NCBI RefSeq assembly: GCF_006494365.1
Contig: NZ_VHIP01000006.1
Location: 62,001-126,000 of the forward strand
Length of the DNA stretch: 64,000 bases
Source: Aestuariibacter sp. GS-14
GTDB lineage: Bacteria > Pseudomonadota > Gammaproteobacteria > Enterobacterales > Alteromonadaceae
Direction of reading: 5' to 3'
A program made the position numbers and the translations under genes. The notes beneath the pieces were generated by a model that was not told the DNA's origin, ran no database searches, and saw only the letters and a list, made by a program, of their open reading frames with translations. Below are positions 62,450 through 64,000 of the stretch, one piece after another; within the stretch, counting starts at the first letter, position 1, and every line of letters begins with the position of its first letter.

Positions 62450-63814
62450 TTAGCCTCGCTCAGCGCGCTCAGCAATCACGCCAGCAGCTTGTTCCTGCAG
62501 AATATAAACAATGTTCTTACTACGGGTATTCAGCATCGCGTACAGTAAGGTAGTTGGGATAGCCACAACCAGACCCAGAACGGTTGTTACCAGTGCCGTA
62601 GAAATACCACCTGCCATCAGTTTAGGGTCACCGGTACCAAACAAAGTAATTGCCTGGAAGGTGTTGATCATACCAGTTACGGTACCTAACAGACCCATCA
62701 GCGGTGCAACAACAGAGATGATTTTGATAATCGTCAGATTGCGACCCAGCTTGGGCACTTCGGCTAGAATAGCTTCAGTTAAATGCAGCTCAAGCGCTTC
62801 GGTGTCGGCATTTGGATGCTCGTCACGCACTTTCAGTACACGGCCAAGTGGGTTGTTGTCTTTCACTTCAGTAGACTTCAACTGGCTGTTCACCTTGGCA
62901 CGGATTAAAGTAAGGGTAAACAGACGCTCGATAGACAGTAACAAACCAAACGCGCCTACCACCAGAATGATATAACCTACCACACCGCCCTGCTCTACCC
63001 GCTCTTGCAGGTTTGGTGCCTGTACTAACAGACCCAGAATAGAACCGCCGGTTGGGTCGATACCAAACTTAACGATATCACCATTTGAAGCTTGCAGTTC
63101 AGCAACAGACTCACCATAACGTTCTGCAGGCTGGCGAAGCAGTTCAGAAACGGTACCGGTCACGCCGTTAAACTCGAGGTATTTACCATCAGCAACCAGC
63201 GCAAATGGTCCTACGCGTACCACTTCTTTATTGACTTTCGCGCCAGTCGCTTCTACTACATCGGTAGTAAACTTAGTGACTTTGCCTGATTCAGTCATTT
63301 CACGCTGGATTTCAAACCATACGCGCTCGATTTCTTCAATTGACGCCAGTTTAGAGCTTGAGCCCATATCCTGTGCAAGTTGATCAAGAAATTCTGCACG
63401 ACCCGTAATTTCAGCCGAAATCATGGAGTTGTAGAATTTGTTTTTGCTGTCACCCGCTACCTGCTGTAACACACCAAACAATTCTTTCAGTGAACCTAAA
63501 CGCGCAGTAAGCGCTTCGTTTAAGTCAGCCAGTTTAAACTCGTTCTGTTCGAATTGGGTTTCCAGGCGCTCTGATAAAGCCAGGGTGTTTTCGCGCAATT
63601 TATTGGTATCGCGCAAAATCTGATCCTGTTCATTACGCTGCGCAACGAAGTCCTGTTCGCGCTGTTTGTTTTGTTGCGTTTGCGCAAACTTACCTTCTTC
63701 CAGTTGCTTAAGCAGTGCATCCAGATCCAGAGCACGCTCGTTTTCTGCCATGGCAGACAAACTCAGGCTTGCCGCAACCAGACCAAATACGATGGTTTTC
63801 AACGATTTCAACAT
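62450..63814 (-). CDS. TtpC-like MotA/TolQ/ExbB-domain protein
   Basis: A 454-residue protein: signal peptide MLKSLKTIVFGLVAASLSLSAMA, a coiled-coil periplasmic region (about 30-120, EEGKFAQTQQNKQREQD and following), then an ExbB-like domain at about 270-450 with three helices (YIILVVGAFGLLLSIERLF, VVAPLMGLLGTVTGMI, LVTTVLGLVVAIPTTLLYAML). This is the architecture of TtpC, the extra component needed by TonB2 systems in Vibrio. The ATG at 63814 has GAGGA 7 bases upstream; a GTG one codon earlier is possible. It follows the DUF3450 gene. Confidence 0.92.
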   Translation of the reverse strand: MLKSLKTIVFGLVAASLSLSAMAENERALDLDALLKQLEEGKFAQTQQNKQREQDFVAQRNEQDQILRDTNKLRENTLALSERLETQFEQNEFKLADLNEALTARLGSLKELFGVLQQVAGDSKNKFYNSMISAEITGRAEFLDQLAQDMGSSSKLASIEEIERVWFEIQREMTESGKVTKFTTDVVEATGAKVNKEVVRVGPFALVADGKYLEFNGVTGTVSELLRQPAERYGESVAELQASNGDIVKFGIDPTGGSILGLLVQAPNLQERVEQGGVVGYIILVVGAFGLLLSIERLFTLTLIRAKVNSQLKSTEVKDNNPLGRVLKVRDEHPNADTEALELHLTEAILAEVPKLGRNLTIIKIISVVAPLMGLLGTVTGMINTFQAITLFGTGDPKLMAGGISTALVTTVLGLVVAIPTTLLYAMLNTRSKNIVYILQEQAAGVIAERAERG

Positions 63815-63826
63815 CACTTCGTCCTC

Positions 63827-64000
63827 TTAGTCTGTAATAGCAACTGGCAGCATTAACAAATCAGGCGCAAGTTGTTTCTTGGCCATACGCAATGCTTTGG
63901 TTACCTGAGTGCGGTAAGAACTGTCGAGTTCTTCCCACTGACGGGTTTGCTTGTTCCACACGCCTTGCGAGCTCGCATCACGAGTTTGATAAATCAGTGT
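63827..64000 (-). CDS. DUF3450 protein (C-terminal 57 residues, gene cut by window edge)
   Basis: An open frame reading in from the right edge to a TAA at 63827-63829. It contains GVWNKQTRQWEELDSSYRTQVTKALR (as two short helices) and ends APDLLMLPVAITD, the C-terminal signature of DUF3450 proteins that head TtpC-ExbB2-ExbD2-TonB2 operons. It ends 12 bases before the TtpC-like ATG, so it is the first known gene of this operon within view. Function is unknown; full length is outside the window. Confidence 0.85.
   Translation of the reverse strand, partial: TLIYQTRDASSQGVWNKQTRQWEELDSSYRTQVTKALRMAKKQLAPDLLMLPVAITD

Overview
The window is a stretch of gammaproteobacterial chromosome, most likely from a marine member of the Alteromonadales (Alteromonadaceae-like). 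The evidence is the set of gene orders lptD-surA-pdxA-rsmA-apaG-apaH, djlA-xerD-dsbC-recJ, recO-pdxJ-acpS, rlmD-relA-mazG, rplM-rpsI next to petAB, and a TtpC-type ExbB/ExbD/TonB operon. These pair with typical marine accessory functions: TonB-dependent haem uptake, GH115 glucuronidase, PhoD phosphatase and many chemotaxis and c-di-GMP proteins. I see no tRNA, rRNA, CRISPR array, prophage or complete IS. The only mobile element is a 262-bp MITE.

Layout. 1-3.2 kb (minus strand): petB (cut by the left edge), petA, a membrane-anchored glutaredoxin-like protein, rpsI and rplM. 3.3-4.2 kb (plus): an orphan periplasmic binding-protein-like gene. 4.2-15.4 kb (minus): mazG, relA, rlmD, acpS, pdxJ, recO, a small conserved-looking unknown, recJ, dsbC, xerD and djlA, i.e. 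stringent response, rRNA methylation, cofactor synthesis and recombination. 15.6-22.3 kb (plus): lptD to apaH, for outer-membrane biogenesis, PLP synthesis, ribosome maturation and Ap4A hydrolysis. 22.3-30.2 kb: two chemoreceptors flanking a convergent GH115 xylan alpha-glucuronidase and a TorF-like putative porin. 30.3-35.3 kb: a pair of M16 peptidases (one active, one degenerate), a VOC protein divergent from a LysR regulator, and arfB. 35.4-40.3 kb (plus): two membrane diguanylate cyclases enclosing a periplasmic 5'-nucleotidase-like protein whose catalytic metal ligands appear lost. 40.4-46.2 kb (minus): lysC, a DUF192 protein, acnB and a PQQ-dependent sugar-dehydrogenase-like protein. 46.4-53.7 kb (plus): a membrane protein, then a Fur-box-controlled haem operon (TonB receptor, duplicated HmuY-like lipoprotein, HmuT/U/V ABC importer, HugZ haem-degrading protein). 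53.8-56.8 kb: a DUF2254 membrane protein convergent with a Tat-exported PhoD phosphatase. 56.9-64 kb (minus): DUF3450 - TtpC/ExbB - ExbB - ExbD - TonB - TPR operon followed by two tandem TPR+TonB-C-terminal-domain genes.

The genes connect functionally: the TonB/ExbB/ExbD/TtpC operon at the right is a natural energy source for the haem receptor at 47 kb. The two TPR-TonB genes next to it are the most unusual part. They carry a TonB C-terminal domain behind a cleavable-looking signal peptide instead of a membrane anchor. A MITE has inserted exactly at the stop codon of the first, breaking a very tight gene pair, and the second copy is interrupted by an in-frame TAA. The other candidate for an undescribed system is the diguanylate cyclase / pseudo-5'-nucleotidase / diguanylate cyclase cluster at 35.4-40.3 kb.
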